Positions 9,321-20,170 are shown, counted from the stretch's first letter. The stretch is DNA of 64,000 nucleotides from Endomicrobium sp. (GCA_031262885.1 JAISGV010000003.1:1-64000), one strand, 5' to 3'. The notes: generated from the sequence alone by a model not told the origin. A program made the numbers and translations.

Positions 9321-11126
9321 TTGTTTAATTTTATGGTTATTTCTAGAAACATAATCAATGAAATAAAGAGCTCAAATAATATAGAGTCTGTTGTTAAATA
9401 TTACTTACCAAATATAAAGATAGTAGGTTATAATTGGAAGACCAAATGTCCATTTCACGAAGATAATACCCCGTCATTTGTGGTTAATCCAGAAAAAGGA
9501 ATCTTTAAATGTTTTGGGTGTGGTGTTTCAGGAGATGTTATTAAGTTCGTGATGCTTATTAATAATATTTCTTGGATAGAAGCTTTGAAAATTCTTGCTG
9601 AGAAAGTAAATATAAAAATTTATAGTTCGTCATTAGAAACAGTATATTCTACAAAAAATAAATTATATAACATTCTAAAGATATCAACATCATTTTATAA
9701 TAATTGTTTATTAAATAATATAAACCAAAATAATGATTCATATGAAGCATTGAAATATTTAAAGAGTAGATGTTTAAATTATGATACAATAATTAAGTTT
9801 AGAATAGGTTTTGCCCCAAAAAATTTAAAGTTAAAATCGATATTATTAAACGCAGGATATACAGTTGAAGATATTATTAATTCTGGCGTATTTGCAAAGT
9901 CTAAAAATGGTAATTTTGAATATGAATGTATGTCAGGTAGATTAGTTTTTCCTATTTATGATATTTATGGTAGAACAATTGCTTTTGGGGGTAGAGTTAT
10001 TAATAATCAACAAAAGCCAAAATATATAAATACTTCTGATACTTTAATATACTCTAAATCATCTAATATTTATGGATTATATCAAAGCTTACCTTTAAAT
10101 AATAATAAGGAGATTATTATACTTGAAGGATATATTGATACTATAATGTTACATCAAGTTGGATTTTCTAATGCTGTAGCAATTCTTGGTACAGCTTTTA
10201 CTAAAATACAAGCTAAACTAATAGCTAGATATACAAATATTGTTATTTTACTTTTTGATTCTGATATTGCAGGAGATTTAGCTAAACAGCGAGCTTTAGA
10301 AATTTTAATAGGGATGAATATAGAGTGTAAAATAGTTACCTTACCCAAAGGTAGCGATCCAGATGAATATATTAAAATAAATGGAAAAGAAAAATTTAAA
10401 GAATTTATTAATAATAATTCAAAAACTCCAATAACTTTTATGTTAGATAGAATATTCTATTCTAATTTTTTTAAAAAAAAAGAAATATCTGCTGAGACAA
10501 AAATGAGAGGAGTAGTAAGAATATTACATATTATAATTAAAACTACAAGTTATATAGTGCAAGCTGAATGGATAAAGAACATATCGCAATATTTAGATAT
10601 TAACGAAGATATAGTATGGAAGGAATTTTACAAAATACAAAATAGAGAAATGAAATATAAAAAAACTTACGATAAAAAAAATTACTATACAAAAAGCATT
10701 AATAAATCTTATTCTAGTAATAAAACTATCCATATATCTTTATCGTTAGAAGAGAGTTTAATAAATTTACTTTTAAATAATAAAATTTATATCAATAAGA
10801 TTACTTCAAATTTCTTTTCTGATGAACGTTGTAAAAAAGTTTTTGAATTGCTTAGTTTAAATTTAAGTAATACTGAAATATTGTATTACTTAAATAAAAA
10901 AGATGCTAATTGGTTTTCTAATTTAATTTTAAGCCCTATAAAATACATTAACGATAATGAATCCTTTTTAATTATTGTAAATGATATTAAAAGAAATAAA
11001 TTAAAAACATTATTAAAACAATATAAAAAAAAAATGATTTCAACAGATAATAAAGAAATTAAAAAAAAATTATTTAAAAAATATAGTGAATTAATAATTT
11101 CTTTAAAAGGATTTAAAAAAAAATAA
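9321..11126 (+). CDS. dnaG: DNA primase
   Basis: CPFHEDNTPSF..CFGCG zinc finger, ILEGYIDTIMLHQ TOPRIM, LFDSDIAGDLA. Confidence 0.97.
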   Translation: MFNFMVISRNIINEIKSSNNIESVVKYYLPNIKIVGYNWKTKCPFHEDNTPSFVVNPEKGIFKCFGCGVSGDVIKFVMLINNISWIEALKILAEKVNIKIYSSSLETVYSTKNKLYNILKISTSFYNNCLLNNINQNNDSYEALKYLKSRCLNYDTIIKFRIGFAPKNLKLKSILLNAGYTVEDIINSGVFAKSKNGNFEYECMSGRLVFPIYDIYGRTIAFGGRVINNQQKPKYINTSDTLIYSKSSNIYGLYQSLPLNNNKEIIILEGYIDTIMLHQVGFSNAVAILGTAFTKIQAKLIARYTNIVILLFDSDIAGDLAKQRALEILIGMNIECKIVTLPKGSDPDEYIKINGKEKFKEFINNNSKTPITFMLDRIFYSNFFKKKEISAETKMRGVVRILHIIIKTTSYIVQAEWIKNISQYLDINEDIVWKEFYKIQNREMKYKKTYDKKNYYTKSINKSYSSNKTIHISLSLEESLINLLLNNKIYINKITSNFFSDERCKKVFELLSLNLSNTEILYYLNKKDANWFSNLILSPIKYINDNESFLIIVNDIKRNKLKTLLKQYKKKMISTDNKEIKKKLFKKYSELIISLKGFKKK

Positions 11127-11164
11127 TTTAATATTTTACGGAGGTGAATTTTTCATAAATTAAT

Positions 11165-12667
11165 ATGAGTGATAAATTTAATAAGCAAATTAATTATGAA
11201 GATGATGATATAAATCCAGTTAGAATGTATTTAACTGAAATGGCTAAAGTACCTCTATTAGAAAGAGCAACAGAAATAAAAATTGCAAAAAATATAAAAG
11301 ATAACGAAAAAAAATTAACTTTATTAGTTTTAGAATCACCTATTATTATAAAAGAAATAAAAAATTGGGAAACATTAATAAGTCAAGATGAAATGACGCC
11401 TAAAGAATTAATGCCTAGAGGTAAAAAATCTATAGCACAGCTTAAAAGAATGAGTGTAAAATTAAAAACTACTGTAAAGAAAATAATTGATATAGAAAAA
11501 AATATAAAAACTTATGAACAAAAAATTAAATTTAATACTATGTCAGAAAATCTGAAAAAAAAATATTTGGTAAAAATAGATAAATATAATAAAGAAATTT
11601 TAAAGCTTATTATTAATCTTAATTTAAATCAAGATAAAATTAAGAGACTTATAAATAAAGTTAAAACTATGGCTAAGAAATTAAGAGAAATAAGAATTAA
11701 TTTAAGAAAAATTAAGCGTAAGTATAATAATTTAGATATTGAAAAAATATGTGTTAATGATAATGTTATTGAATTAAAAAAGTATATTAATACTACTGTA
11801 AAAAATAAGGAAGTACTAAAAGACATAGAAAAAATAAAATTTTATATAACTAAACAACAAAGTTTACAAGAAGGCTCTATGCTTAGTATAGAAGATATGC
11901 TTAAAACAGAAAAAAAAATAAAAACATTAGAAGAACTTATACACAAAGATAAAACTAAACTTATTGAAGCTAATTTTAGATTAGTTGTTTCAATAGCAAA
12001 AAAACATATGGGAATAAGTAATTTAGAATTATCTGATTTAATACAAGAAGGAAATTTAGGCTTATCTAAAGCTGTAGAAAAGTTTGAATGGAAAAAAGGA
12101 TTTAAATTTTCTACATACGCAACCTGGTGGATAAGACAGTCCATTAATAGAGCTATTGCAGATCAATCTCGTACAATTAGAATTCCTGTTCATATGAAAG
12201 AATTAATATCAAAATTATCTAAAGTTAGAAAAAAAATACAACAAACTGTGGGAAGAGAACCAACTATAAGTGAATATTCTAAAGTATTAAAGATTTCAGA
12301 AGAAAAAATAAGAAAAATATTAAAAATGATGCAAGAACCAATTTCTTTAGCCATGCCAATCGGAGAAGACGAGGATTCATGTCTTGAAGATTTCATAGAA
12401 GATAGTAGTAATCCAAATCCAATAATTAAGACAAGACAATACAGATTACAATTTGAACTTAAGAAGATATTAAATACATTAACTCAGAGAGAAGCGGAAA
12501 TTATAAGTTTAAGATATGGATTAGAAACAGGTTATCCAAGTACTTTGGAAGAAGTAGGAAAAAAATTTGGAATAACTAGAGAAAGAGTAAGACAAATTGA
12601 ATCAAAAGCAATAAAAAAACTTAGATACTCATGTAAAACCAGTTCTTTAAAGGAATATTTAGATTAA
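11165..12667 (+). CDS. rpoD: RNA polymerase primary sigma factor (sigma-70/RpoD)
   Basis: [60 protein letters not shown]. Confidence 0.98.
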   Translation: MSDKFNKQINYEDDDINPVRMYLTEMAKVPLLERATEIKIAKNIKDNEKKLTLLVLESPIIIKEIKNWETLISQDEMTPKELMPRGKKSIAQLKRMSVKLKTTVKKIIDIEKNIKTYEQKIKFNTMSENLKKKYLVKIDKYNKEILKLIINLNLNQDKIKRLINKVKTMAKKLREIRINLRKIKRKYNNLDIEKICVNDNVIELKKYINTTVKNKEVLKDIEKIKFYITKQQSLQEGSMLSIEDMLKTEKKIKTLEELIHKDKTKLIEANFRLVVSIAKKHMGISNLELSDLIQEGNLGLSKAVEKFEWKKGFKFSTYATWWIRQSINRAIADQSRTIRIPVHMKELISKLSKVRKKIQQTVGREPTISEYSKVLKISEEKIRKILKMMQEPISLAMPIGEDEDSCLEDFIEDSSNPNPIIKTRQYRLQFELKKILNTLTQREAEIISLRYGLETGYPSTLEEVGKKFGITRERVRQIESKAIKKLRYSCKTSSLKEYLD

Positions 12668-12694
12668 AAGATATTATAAAACATGAAATTCCTA

Positions 12695-12762
12695 TACCTG
12701 GATTAGAATCAAAAGTCGCCTGATTCAGAAATAAGCGTGCTACTTATTTACACTATCTGGTA
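12695..12762 (+). ncRNA. Candidate structured RNA in the rpoD-folK spacer (class unknown)
   Basis: Two adjacent perfect stems: GAATC(12706-12710)/GATTC(12722-12726) and AAATAAG(12729-12735)/CTTATTT(12743-12749), flanked by TACC(12695-12698)/GGTA(12759-12762). No family recognised. Confidence 0.3.
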
Positions 12763-12805
12763 CTACCAAAGTATTTAATTATTATATTAAATCGTTTTTT
12801 TTATA

Positions 12806-13357
12806 ATGGTAATTATAAATATGAAAACTAATATATATTTAGGAATAGGATCCAATATAGGTAATAAAATTAGAAATATTATTGCAGCTATATTTTTTCT
12901 AAAAAAAACTAAATTAATTTATATAAAAAAAATGTCAGCATTTTATGAAACTTCTCCTATTGGTCCTAGACAAGCAAATTTTTATAATACTGTAATAGAA
13001 ATTAGTACTAATTTATTACCATATGATTTATTATCTTTAATAAAACAAATTGAGTATATTTTAGGAAGAAGAAAAGCTCCTAAATGGTATCCACGTGTCA
13101 TTGATATTGATATTTTATTTTTTGGATCTGAAATAATAAATATATCAGGAATTTATAACACTATTTATAAAAATAGTCATAAAGCCAATTTAATAATTCC
13201 TCACAAAGAAATTCTAAATAGATTATTTGTATTAGTTCCTTTACAGGAAATAGCAAAAGATTTTGTACACCCTATACTGAAACAAAAACTTAGTAAAATT
13301 CTTAGTAAAAAATTAATTAGCCTAAAATATCAAAAAATAAAAATTGTGTCTTCTTAA
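12806..13357 (+). CDS. folK: 2-amino-4-hydroxy-6-hydroxymethyldihydropteridine diphosphokinase
   Basis: YLGIGSNIGNK, FYETSPIG, YPRVIDIDILFFG. Confidence 0.95.
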   Translation: MVIINMKTNIYLGIGSNIGNKIRNIIAAIFFLKKTKLIYIKKMSAFYETSPIGPRQANFYNTVIEISTNLLPYDLLSLIKQIEYILGRRKAPKWYPRVIDIDILFFGSEIINISGIYNTIYKNSHKANLIIPHKEILNRLFVLVPLQEIAKDFVHPILKQKLSKILSKKLISLKYQKIKIVSS

Positions 13358-13369
13358 TAATTATCATTA

Positions 13370-13395
13370 ACTTGTAATAATAAACTTTTACAAGT
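13370..13395. repeat. Inverted repeat immediately upstream of nadB
   Basis: ACTTGTAA (13370-13377) / TTACAAGT (13388-13395), perfect 8-bp arms, 10-nt spacer, ending 13 nt before the nadB ATG. Confidence 0.5.
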
Positions 13396-13408
13396 ATATT
13401 ATTTTAAC

Positions 13409-14977
13409 ATGAATATAATTAAATCAGATTATTTAATAATAGGGAGTGGTTTAACAGGTCTTATATTAGCATTGAAAATTTCTAGTTGTTGTAATACTGT
13501 AAATTTAATAACCAAAAAGAATATAGAAGATTCCAATACTAAACTAGCTCAAGGAGGAATAGCTTGTGTAATGGATAAAAATGATTCTTTTGATTTACAT
13601 ATTAATGATACTTTATTAACAGGTTGTGGTTTATGTAATAAAAAAATAGTTAAAAAATTTATATCAGAAGGCCCAGAACGAATAAAAGAATTAATGAATC
13701 TTGGTGTTAAGTTTACCAAAAGAAACGAATTAGAATTTGATTTAGGACTTGAAGGAGGTCATAGTAGAAGAAGAATTTTACATTGTAAAGATTTTACAGG
13801 AAAAGAATTAGAAGAAACATTAATTAAAAAAGTAAAAAAGAACAAAAATATAAATATTTATGAAAATCACATTGCAATTGATTTAATATTAGATAAAAAT
13901 GGAACATGTAGAGGATCATATTTTCTAGATATAAAAAAAAATCTTTTGATAGCTTGTGAATCTAGAATTACTGTTTTAGCTTGCGGAGGAGCAGGAAGAG
14001 TGTATTTATATACTTCTAATCCTGAAACTGCAACTGGAGATGGAATAGCTATGGCTTATAGGGCTGGAGCTAAAATTGCAAATATGGAATTTGTACAATT
14101 TCATCCTACGTGTCTTTATAATAGTGGCTATGAAACTTTTTTAATTTCTGAAGCTATGCGTGGAGAAGGAGGCTTTTTAAGACTTAAAAATGGAACTAGA
14201 TTTATGCAAAAATATCATTCTGAAATGGAATTAGCTCCTAGAGATATTGTTTCAAAAGCAATTGTTAAAGAATTAAAAATTACTAATGATAATTTTGTAT
14301 ATTTAGATATAACACATAAAAATAAAAGTTTTTTAAGAAAAAGATTTCCTAACATATATAATAAATGTTTAAGTTATGGAATAGATATATCTAAAAATAT
14401 GATTCCTGTAATTCCTGCTGCTCATTTTTTTTGTGGAGGAGTATTGGTAGACGAACATGGAGCAACAAGTATAAAAAACTTATATGCAGCAGGAGAAACA
14501 GCTTGCTCAAAAATACATGGAGCAAATAGATTGGCTTCTAATTCTTTATTGGAATGTATCGTGTATGCTGATAGAATATTTAAAACATCTAAACAAAATT
14601 TAAATAAAAAATATAAAAAAATTTTAATTAAAAATATATATAAAAATAATAATTTTTATCACAAGAACATTAATATCATGTCTATTTTAACAAAATTAAG
14701 AGAATTATCATGGAAATATATTGGAATTATTAGATCTGATAATGAATTAAAATATATGAAAAACTATATTGAAAATTTAAAAAATAAAACGAACTATTTT
14801 TTAAATAGAGCACCTATTTCCAGTGAAAAAATAGAATTTAGAAATTTAATATTAATAAGTGAACTTATTACAGATTGTGCAATTCTTAGAAAAGAAAGTA
14901 GAGGCACACATTTGAACCTTAATTATCCATTTATGTCAAAATATACTAAAAATACAATAATAAGTATGAATAAATAA
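13409..14977 (+). CDS. nadB: L-aspartate oxidase
   Basis: LIIGSGLTGL dinucleotide-binding start; GLEGGHSRRRILHCKDFTG; EFVQFHPTCLYN; HGANRLASNSLLECIV. Confidence 0.95.
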   Translation: MNIIKSDYLIIGSGLTGLILALKISSCCNTVNLITKKNIEDSNTKLAQGGIACVMDKNDSFDLHINDTLLTGCGLCNKKIVKKFISEGPERIKELMNLGVKFTKRNELEFDLGLEGGHSRRRILHCKDFTGKELEETLIKKVKKNKNINIYENHIAIDLILDKNGTCRGSYFLDIKKNLLIACESRITVLACGGAGRVYLYTSNPETATGDGIAMAYRAGAKIANMEFVQFHPTCLYNSGYETFLISEAMRGEGGFLRLKNGTRFMQKYHSEMELAPRDIVSKAIVKELKITNDNFVYLDITHKNKSFLRKRFPNIYNKCLSYGIDISKNMIPVIPAAHFFCGGVLVDEHGATSIKNLYAAGETACSKIHGANRLASNSLLECIVYADRIFKTSKQNLNKKYKKILIKNIYKNNNFYHKNINIMSILTKLRELSWKYIGIIRSDNELKYMKNYIENLKNKTNYFLNRAPISSEKIEFRNLILISELITDCAILRKESRGTHLNLNYPFMSKYTKNTIISMNK

Positions 14978-14987
14978 ACATATATAT

Positions 14988-15074
14988 ACTGAGGTGGTGG
15001 AAAAGGTATACACGCAGATTTCAGGAGTCTGTATCTTTTAATAAGATATAGGGGTTCAAATCCCCTCCTCAGTA
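14988..15074 (+). tRNA. tRNA-Leu(CAG)
   Basis: Acceptor ACTGAGG/CCTCAGT, anticodon arm CAGAT-TTCAGGA-GTCTG, long variable arm, T arm AGGGG-TTCAAAT-CCCCT. Confidence 0.92.
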
Positions 15075-15113
15075 ATAAATGAAATATGTTTTTCTATTAG
15101 CAAAATTTTAAAA

Positions 15114-16046
15114 ATGAAAAAAAAATATATAAGATTAATTATTTTATTAATAATATTATTTGTGTTTTATATAATTTTTAGAAATATTTATAAAACATTC
15201 TTATTTTTAAAGTATTACGAAATTTTAAATACATTAAAATTAATACCGCTGTACAAAATACTAATAATTTCAAGCATATCAATTTTATATTACATACTTT
15301 TAAGTATTTATGATATTGTTGCATTCAGATATATTAAACCAAAAATCTTATTAAGATTGAGGAATATAATATTAACATGTTTCATAAGTAATATATTTGG
15401 TAATAATGTAGGATTTTCAATACTTTTAAATGGAGCTATTAAATACAGAATGTATTCCATATATAATATCAGTATGTCTGATACTACTAAAATTTTATTT
15501 TTTTCTTATCTAACAATGTGGTTAGGTTTAATTACTATTATGAGTTTTATTTTTATGATTTATCCTTTCTCCTTTAAAAAAATAATAAGTTATAATCTTT
15601 CCTCAATATGGTTTAGTATTTTATTTATAGTTGTTGTAATCTTATATTTTTTTTTATGTATTGTTTATACTAAACCTATTAAAGTTTTTAAAAAATATGA
15701 TATGAAACTTCCAAATATTAAAATAGCTGTATTACAAATTTTAGTATCTGTTTTTGATTGGTTAATTGCTTCATTGGCTCTTTATATTGCATTACCAATT
15801 AAGTCATATAGTATTTTTCTAAGAGCATTTCTTTTGTCACATTTAATAGGAATTATGAGTCAAGTTCCAGGTGGTATAGGAATTTTCGAAACTACTATGA
15901 GTATTTTATTATCAATAAATATTAGATTGAATAATAATTTTATGGCAGGATTAATCATATATAGACTATTATTTTATTTGTTACCATTATTATTAGCTAT
16001 TATTTTATTTATTATTTCAGAAATTTTTTTACGAAAAAAAATATAG
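15114..16046 (+). CDS. MprF-like flippase-domain / UPF0104 integral membrane protein (no C-terminal aminoacyl-PG synthase domain)
   Basis: Polytopic 310 aa; ISNIFGNNVGFSILLNGAIKYRMYS and LIGIMSQVPGGIGIFETTM motifs of the MprF N-terminal/YbhN family. Confidence 0.75.
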   Translation: MKKKYIRLIILLIILFVFYIIFRNIYKTFLFLKYYEILNTLKLIPLYKILIISSISILYYILLSIYDIVAFRYIKPKILLRLRNIILTCFISNIFGNNVGFSILLNGAIKYRMYSIYNISMSDTTKILFFSYLTMWLGLITIMSFIFMIYPFSFKKIISYNLSSIWFSILFIVVVILYFFLCIVYTKPIKVFKKYDMKLPNIKIAVLQILVSVFDWLIASLALYIALPIKSYSIFLRAFLLSHLIGIMSQVPGGIGIFETTMSILLSINIRLNNNFMAGLIIYRLLFYLLPLLLAIILFIISEIFLRKKI

Positions 16047-16062
16047 TAAATTTTATAAAGGA

Positions 16063-17043
16063 ATGTTTTTAAAAATGACTGCATGGGATATTTTTTATAA
16101 TAATATTTATAAAGATAATTTTATCTTGTCAAAAGACAGAATTATCTTAGCTGTATCTGGAGGTATAGATTCAATATGTATGTTACATTTATTTTGGAGA
16201 TTATCAAAAAAAATAACTAAAATTAAATTAATAGTTGTTACCTTCAATCATAACCTTAGAAATGAAGCAATAAATGATATAAATACTGTAAAAGAACTAA
16301 CTAAAAATTTTAATATCAAATGTATTTGTAAATCATTAAATGTTATACAATATTCAAAAAAACATAATTTTTCAATAGAAACAGCTGGAAGAGAATTAAG
16401 ATATCTAGCTCTCAAAAATATTGCCCAAAAATTCAAATATAATAAAATTGCTACTGCGCATAATGCAAATGATAACGCAGAGACAGTAATTATGTGGCTT
16501 ATAAGAGGAACAGGCAATATTATTGGAATTCCTCAAAAAAGAATAATTAACAAAAAACTTACTATAATAAGACCATTATTACAAATTAGAAGAAAACTAA
16601 TAGAAACTTATGTTAAGTATAATAAACTTCCGTTTCATATAGACAAATCTAATAATTCGAATATTTATACTAGAAATATAATAAGAACTAGTATAATTCC
16701 AATCTTTGAAAAAATAAATCCAAAAGCTATAAATCATATATTTAATTTAACTACAATATCTAATCTGGAAAATGAATATTTTAAAAATATATCTAGCAAA
16801 ATTTTATATAAATGTTCAAAAATTACAAAAAATAAGATTTCTATTGATTTAACAATATTTTTACGATACAATAAAGCGATACAATTTAGAATTATACGAA
16901 CTCTCCTGCCAGAAAAAAAAAAAAATAGTGTTATTAATATGATAATGGAAAAAATTATGTCAGGTAAAGCATTAACTTATAGATTATCTAACAATTGGAC
17001 TATAAGTATCAGGTCTAATATGATTTTTTTTATAAAGGAATAA
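16063..17043 (+). CDS. tilS: tRNA(Ile)-lysidine synthase
   Basis: ILAVSGGIDSICMLHL PP-loop; ATAHNANDNAETVIMWLIRGTG. Confidence 0.94.
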   Translation: MFLKMTAWDIFYNNIYKDNFILSKDRIILAVSGGIDSICMLHLFWRLSKKITKIKLIVVTFNHNLRNEAINDINTVKELTKNFNIKCICKSLNVIQYSKKHNFSIETAGRELRYLALKNIAQKFKYNKIATAHNANDNAETVIMWLIRGTGNIIGIPQKRIINKKLTIIRPLLQIRRKLIETYVKYNKLPFHIDKSNNSNIYTRNIIRTSIIPIFEKINPKAINHIFNLTTISNLENEYFKNISSKILYKCSKITKNKISIDLTIFLRYNKAIQFRIIRTLLPEKKKNSVINMIMEKIMSGKALTYRLSNNWTISIRSNMIFFIKE

Positions 17044-17089
17044 ATAATATACAGTTTAAATAATTAAATTGAGGAGGTCTAATATTAGT

Positions 17090-18922
17090 ATGCGTGAAAA
17101 AAGAAAACCATGGTTTATATTTTTTTGGATATCATTGTTTGTAATTGTATTTATATTATTTAATTCTGCTCATAAGCAAAGAAATAATGAAACTTATTTA
17201 GAGTATTCGCAATTTAAGCAATATATAAAGTCTGGAAATATATCTAAAGTTTTAGTGTCTTCAGGAGTTATAAAAGGTCAATACAGGGATAATTATGGAA
17301 TATTAAGACATTTCAGAACTATTCCAATGAATGATCCAAATCTTATAAAAGATATGGAAGATAATAAAGTGTTAGAGTTTTCATCCATAGAAAAAAATAG
17401 TTGGATAGGACCTATTCTATTAAATTGGGGACCTATAATACTATTAATTTTATTTTGGTTATGGATGATGAAAGGAATGTCAGGTAATGGAAAACATGTT
17501 TTATCATTTGGAAAAACAAGAGCAAAACTTGTTAAAAATAAGACTAAGAAAATAACATTTAAAGACGTTGCAGGATGTAAAGAGGTAAAAGAAGAATTAC
17601 AAGAAATAGTAGAATTTTTAAAAAATTCAGATAAATTCCAAAAATTAGGAGGTAAAATTCCAAAAGGTGTTTTATTATTTGGTTCACCTGGAACAGGAAA
17701 AACTTTACTAGCTAAAGCTGTCGCAGGCGAAGCAGGAGTACCTTTTTTTTCTTCTAGTGGCTCTGAATTTGTTGAAATGTTTGTAGGGGTTGGTGCCTCT
17801 AGAATAAGAGATCTATTTGATAGAGGCAGGAAATTTGCTCCATGTCTTCTTTTTATGGATGAAATAGATGCTGTTGGTAGACACAGATTTGCAGGAATAG
17901 GAGGAGGACATGATGAAAGAGAGCAAACTTTGAATCAATTACTTGTTGAAATGGATGGGTTTAACACTAAGGAAGGAGTAATACTTCTAGCAGCTACTAA
18001 TAGACCAGATGTCTTAGATCCTGCTTTACTTAGACCAGGAAGATTTGATAGACAAATTATTGTATCTAATCCTGATTTAATAGATAGAGAAGAAATCCTT
18101 TCAGTACATTCCAAAGATGTTAAACTAAATTCTGACGTAAGTTTAAAGATTATTGCAAAACGTACACCTGGATTTGTAGGAGCAGATCTTGCTAATCTTA
18201 TTAATGAAGCTGCCTTACTTGCTGCAAGAAATGGCCAAAATAATGTAAACATGAAAAATTTAGAAGAAGCTATAGATAGAATATTAGCAGGTCCTCAAAA
18301 AAAATCACGATTTATATCTGAAAAAGAGAAAAAAATTATAGCTTATCATGAAGCAGGGCATGCAATAGTTGCAAAGTTGTTACCATCAACAGATCCTATA
18401 CATAAAGTTTCTATTATTCCTCGTGGACCAGCTTTAGGTTATACCCTTCAATTGCCTGAAAATGATAAGTATTTAACTTCTAAATCTGAACTTTTAGATA
18501 TACTTTCTGTTTTACTAGGAGGAAGAATTTCAGAAGAATTAATTTTTTCTGAAATTACTACCGGCTCTCAAAATGATATACTTAAAGCAACCAATATTGC
18601 AACAAAAATGGTTACTGAATTTGGAATGAGTGAAAAAATAGGCCCTATATATTTGCAACAAAATCCAAGAGAAGATTATTTTTTAGGAAAGGATATTGTT
18701 AAAGGATCTAAAATATCTAGTAAAACAATAGAAGTTATAGATGAAGAAATAAAAAATATTATAGATACTGCAAAATTTAAAGCAACAAATATTATTAAAC
18801 AACATATTAACATATTGAATAAAATTGTAGATTATTTGCTAGAAAGAGAAAATTTAAGTGGAGAAGATATAAACAAAATAGTTAATGGAAAAGAATTGAT
18901 ACCATTATCAGTTTCAACATAA
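17090..18922 (+). CDS. ftsH: ATP-dependent zinc metalloprotease FtsH (ATG start at 17090 preferred over TTG 17069, which precedes the SD)
   Basis: [46 protein letters not shown] zinc motif; SD GAGGAGGT at 17071-17078. Confidence 0.97.
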   Translation: MREKRKPWFIFFWISLFVIVFILFNSAHKQRNNETYLEYSQFKQYIKSGNISKVLVSSGVIKGQYRDNYGILRHFRTIPMNDPNLIKDMEDNKVLEFSSIEKNSWIGPILLNWGPIILLILFWLWMMKGMSGNGKHVLSFGKTRAKLVKNKTKKITFKDVAGCKEVKEELQEIVEFLKNSDKFQKLGGKIPKGVLLFGSPGTGKTLLAKAVAGEAGVPFFSSSGSEFVEMFVGVGASRIRDLFDRGRKFAPCLLFMDEIDAVGRHRFAGIGGGHDEREQTLNQLLVEMDGFNTKEGVILLAATNRPDVLDPALLRPGRFDRQIIVSNPDLIDREEILSVHSKDVKLNSDVSLKIIAKRTPGFVGADLANLINEAALLAARNGQNNVNMKNLEEAIDRILAGPQKKSRFISEKEKKIIAYHEAGHAIVAKLLPSTDPIHKVSIIPRGPALGYTLQLPENDKYLTSKSELLDILSVLLGGRISEELIFSEITTGSQNDILKATNIATKMVTEFGMSEKIGPIYLQQNPREDYFLGKDIVKGSKISSKTIEVIDEEIKNIIDTAKFKATNIIKQHINILNKIVDYLLERENLSGEDINKIVNGKELIPLSVST

Positions 18923-18947
18923 AATTAAATAAATTTGCAAAATAAAA

Positions 18948-20135
18948 ATGCTAATAAGAGAAGCAATTATTAATAATTCAAAAGATGTTTCTAAATTATT
19001 ACAAACTACTGGTTGTAGTATACAAGCACATAATATATTAATAAGAAAAGGTATAAATAAGGTAGTAATAATTGAAAAAATTGATAATAGAGCTGTTAAT
19101 ATTTTGAAACAAGAAGCTATTTCTGTAGGGGCAGATATTGCTATAAATAAAAATGTTAGTAAGTTTATTTTAGGATTTTCTAATGCTGTATTATTTTCTG
19201 ATTTATCCAGAATGTTAAAATTAATAGATAAATTAAGTGTTCAACCTTTTAATTTAAAAAATGTAGCTATGAAGATTAAAGATCTAGTATTCAATAAAAA
19301 AAACAAGATTTTTAAATTCAGAAATAAGCATCTTAATTTAAATAAACCTATTATTATGGGCATTATAAATCTTGATCCAAATTCATTTTCTGGAGATGGT
19401 TTAGTAGATCCATATAAAGCTTTAAATAAAGCTATTGAATTTGAAAAACTTGGTGCAAGTATTATAGATATAGGAGCAGAATCTTCAAGACCAGGATCAT
19501 TAAGATTGGATATAAAAACAGAAATAAATAGATTATTACCTGTAATTAAGCTAATAAAAAAAAATATTAAAATTCCATTATCTATTGATACTTATAAGTA
19601 TGAAACGGCAAAGATTGTATTAAATGAAGGAGTTGATATAATAAACGATATTTTTGCACTTAGAAAAGGAAAAGATAAATTGGCGAAACTTATTGCACAT
19701 ACAAAAGCGGGTTTAATAATCATGCATATGCAAGGAGAGCCTAATAACATGCAAAAATTACCACAGTATAAAAATTGTATCTCTGAAATATATGAATTTC
19801 TTGATGATAGAAAAACTTATGCAATGAATTTTAATATAAAATCAGATTTTATAGCTGTAGATCCAGGTCCTGGGTTTGGAAAGAATATAGCACATAACAT
19901 GGAATTACTTAAAAATTTCAAAATTTTTTCTTCGCTTGGAGTAGTAGTTGGTGCAATTTCTAGAAAAAGTTTTATAAGTAAAGTTTTTGGACAAGAAAAA
20001 ATATCTATTGATATAGCAAATTTTTTAGCATTATTTTACGGTAGTGATATTTTAAGAGTACATAATGTGAAAAATGCAATGTTAATTCTAAAAATTTTTA
20101 ATACATTAAATGAAAAAAATGAACAAATAACTTAG
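18948..20135 (+). CDS. folP: Dihydropteroate synthase with about 130-aa N-terminal extension
   Basis: IMGIINLDPNSFSGDG, GASIIDIGAESSRPGS, PLSIDTYK; extra N-terminal region before the TIM barrel. Confidence 0.92.
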   Translation: MLIREAIINNSKDVSKLLQTTGCSIQAHNILIRKGINKVVIIEKIDNRAVNILKQEAISVGADIAINKNVSKFILGFSNAVLFSDLSRMLKLIDKLSVQPFNLKNVAMKIKDLVFNKKNKIFKFRNKHLNLNKPIIMGIINLDPNSFSGDGLVDPYKALNKAIEFEKLGASIIDIGAESSRPGSLRLDIKTEINRLLPVIKLIKKNIKIPLSIDTYKYETAKIVLNEGVDIINDIFALRKGKDKLAKLIAHTKAGLIIMHMQGEPNNMQKLPQYKNCISEIYEFLDDRKTYAMNFNIKSDFIAVDPGPGFGKNIAHNMELLKNFKIFSSLGVVVGAISRKSFISKVFGQEKISIDIANFLALFYGSDILRVHNVKNAMLILKIFNTLNEKNEQIT

Positions 20136-20170
20136 TTTTTATGCAATTATTATAGGAGACCTATATAGTT

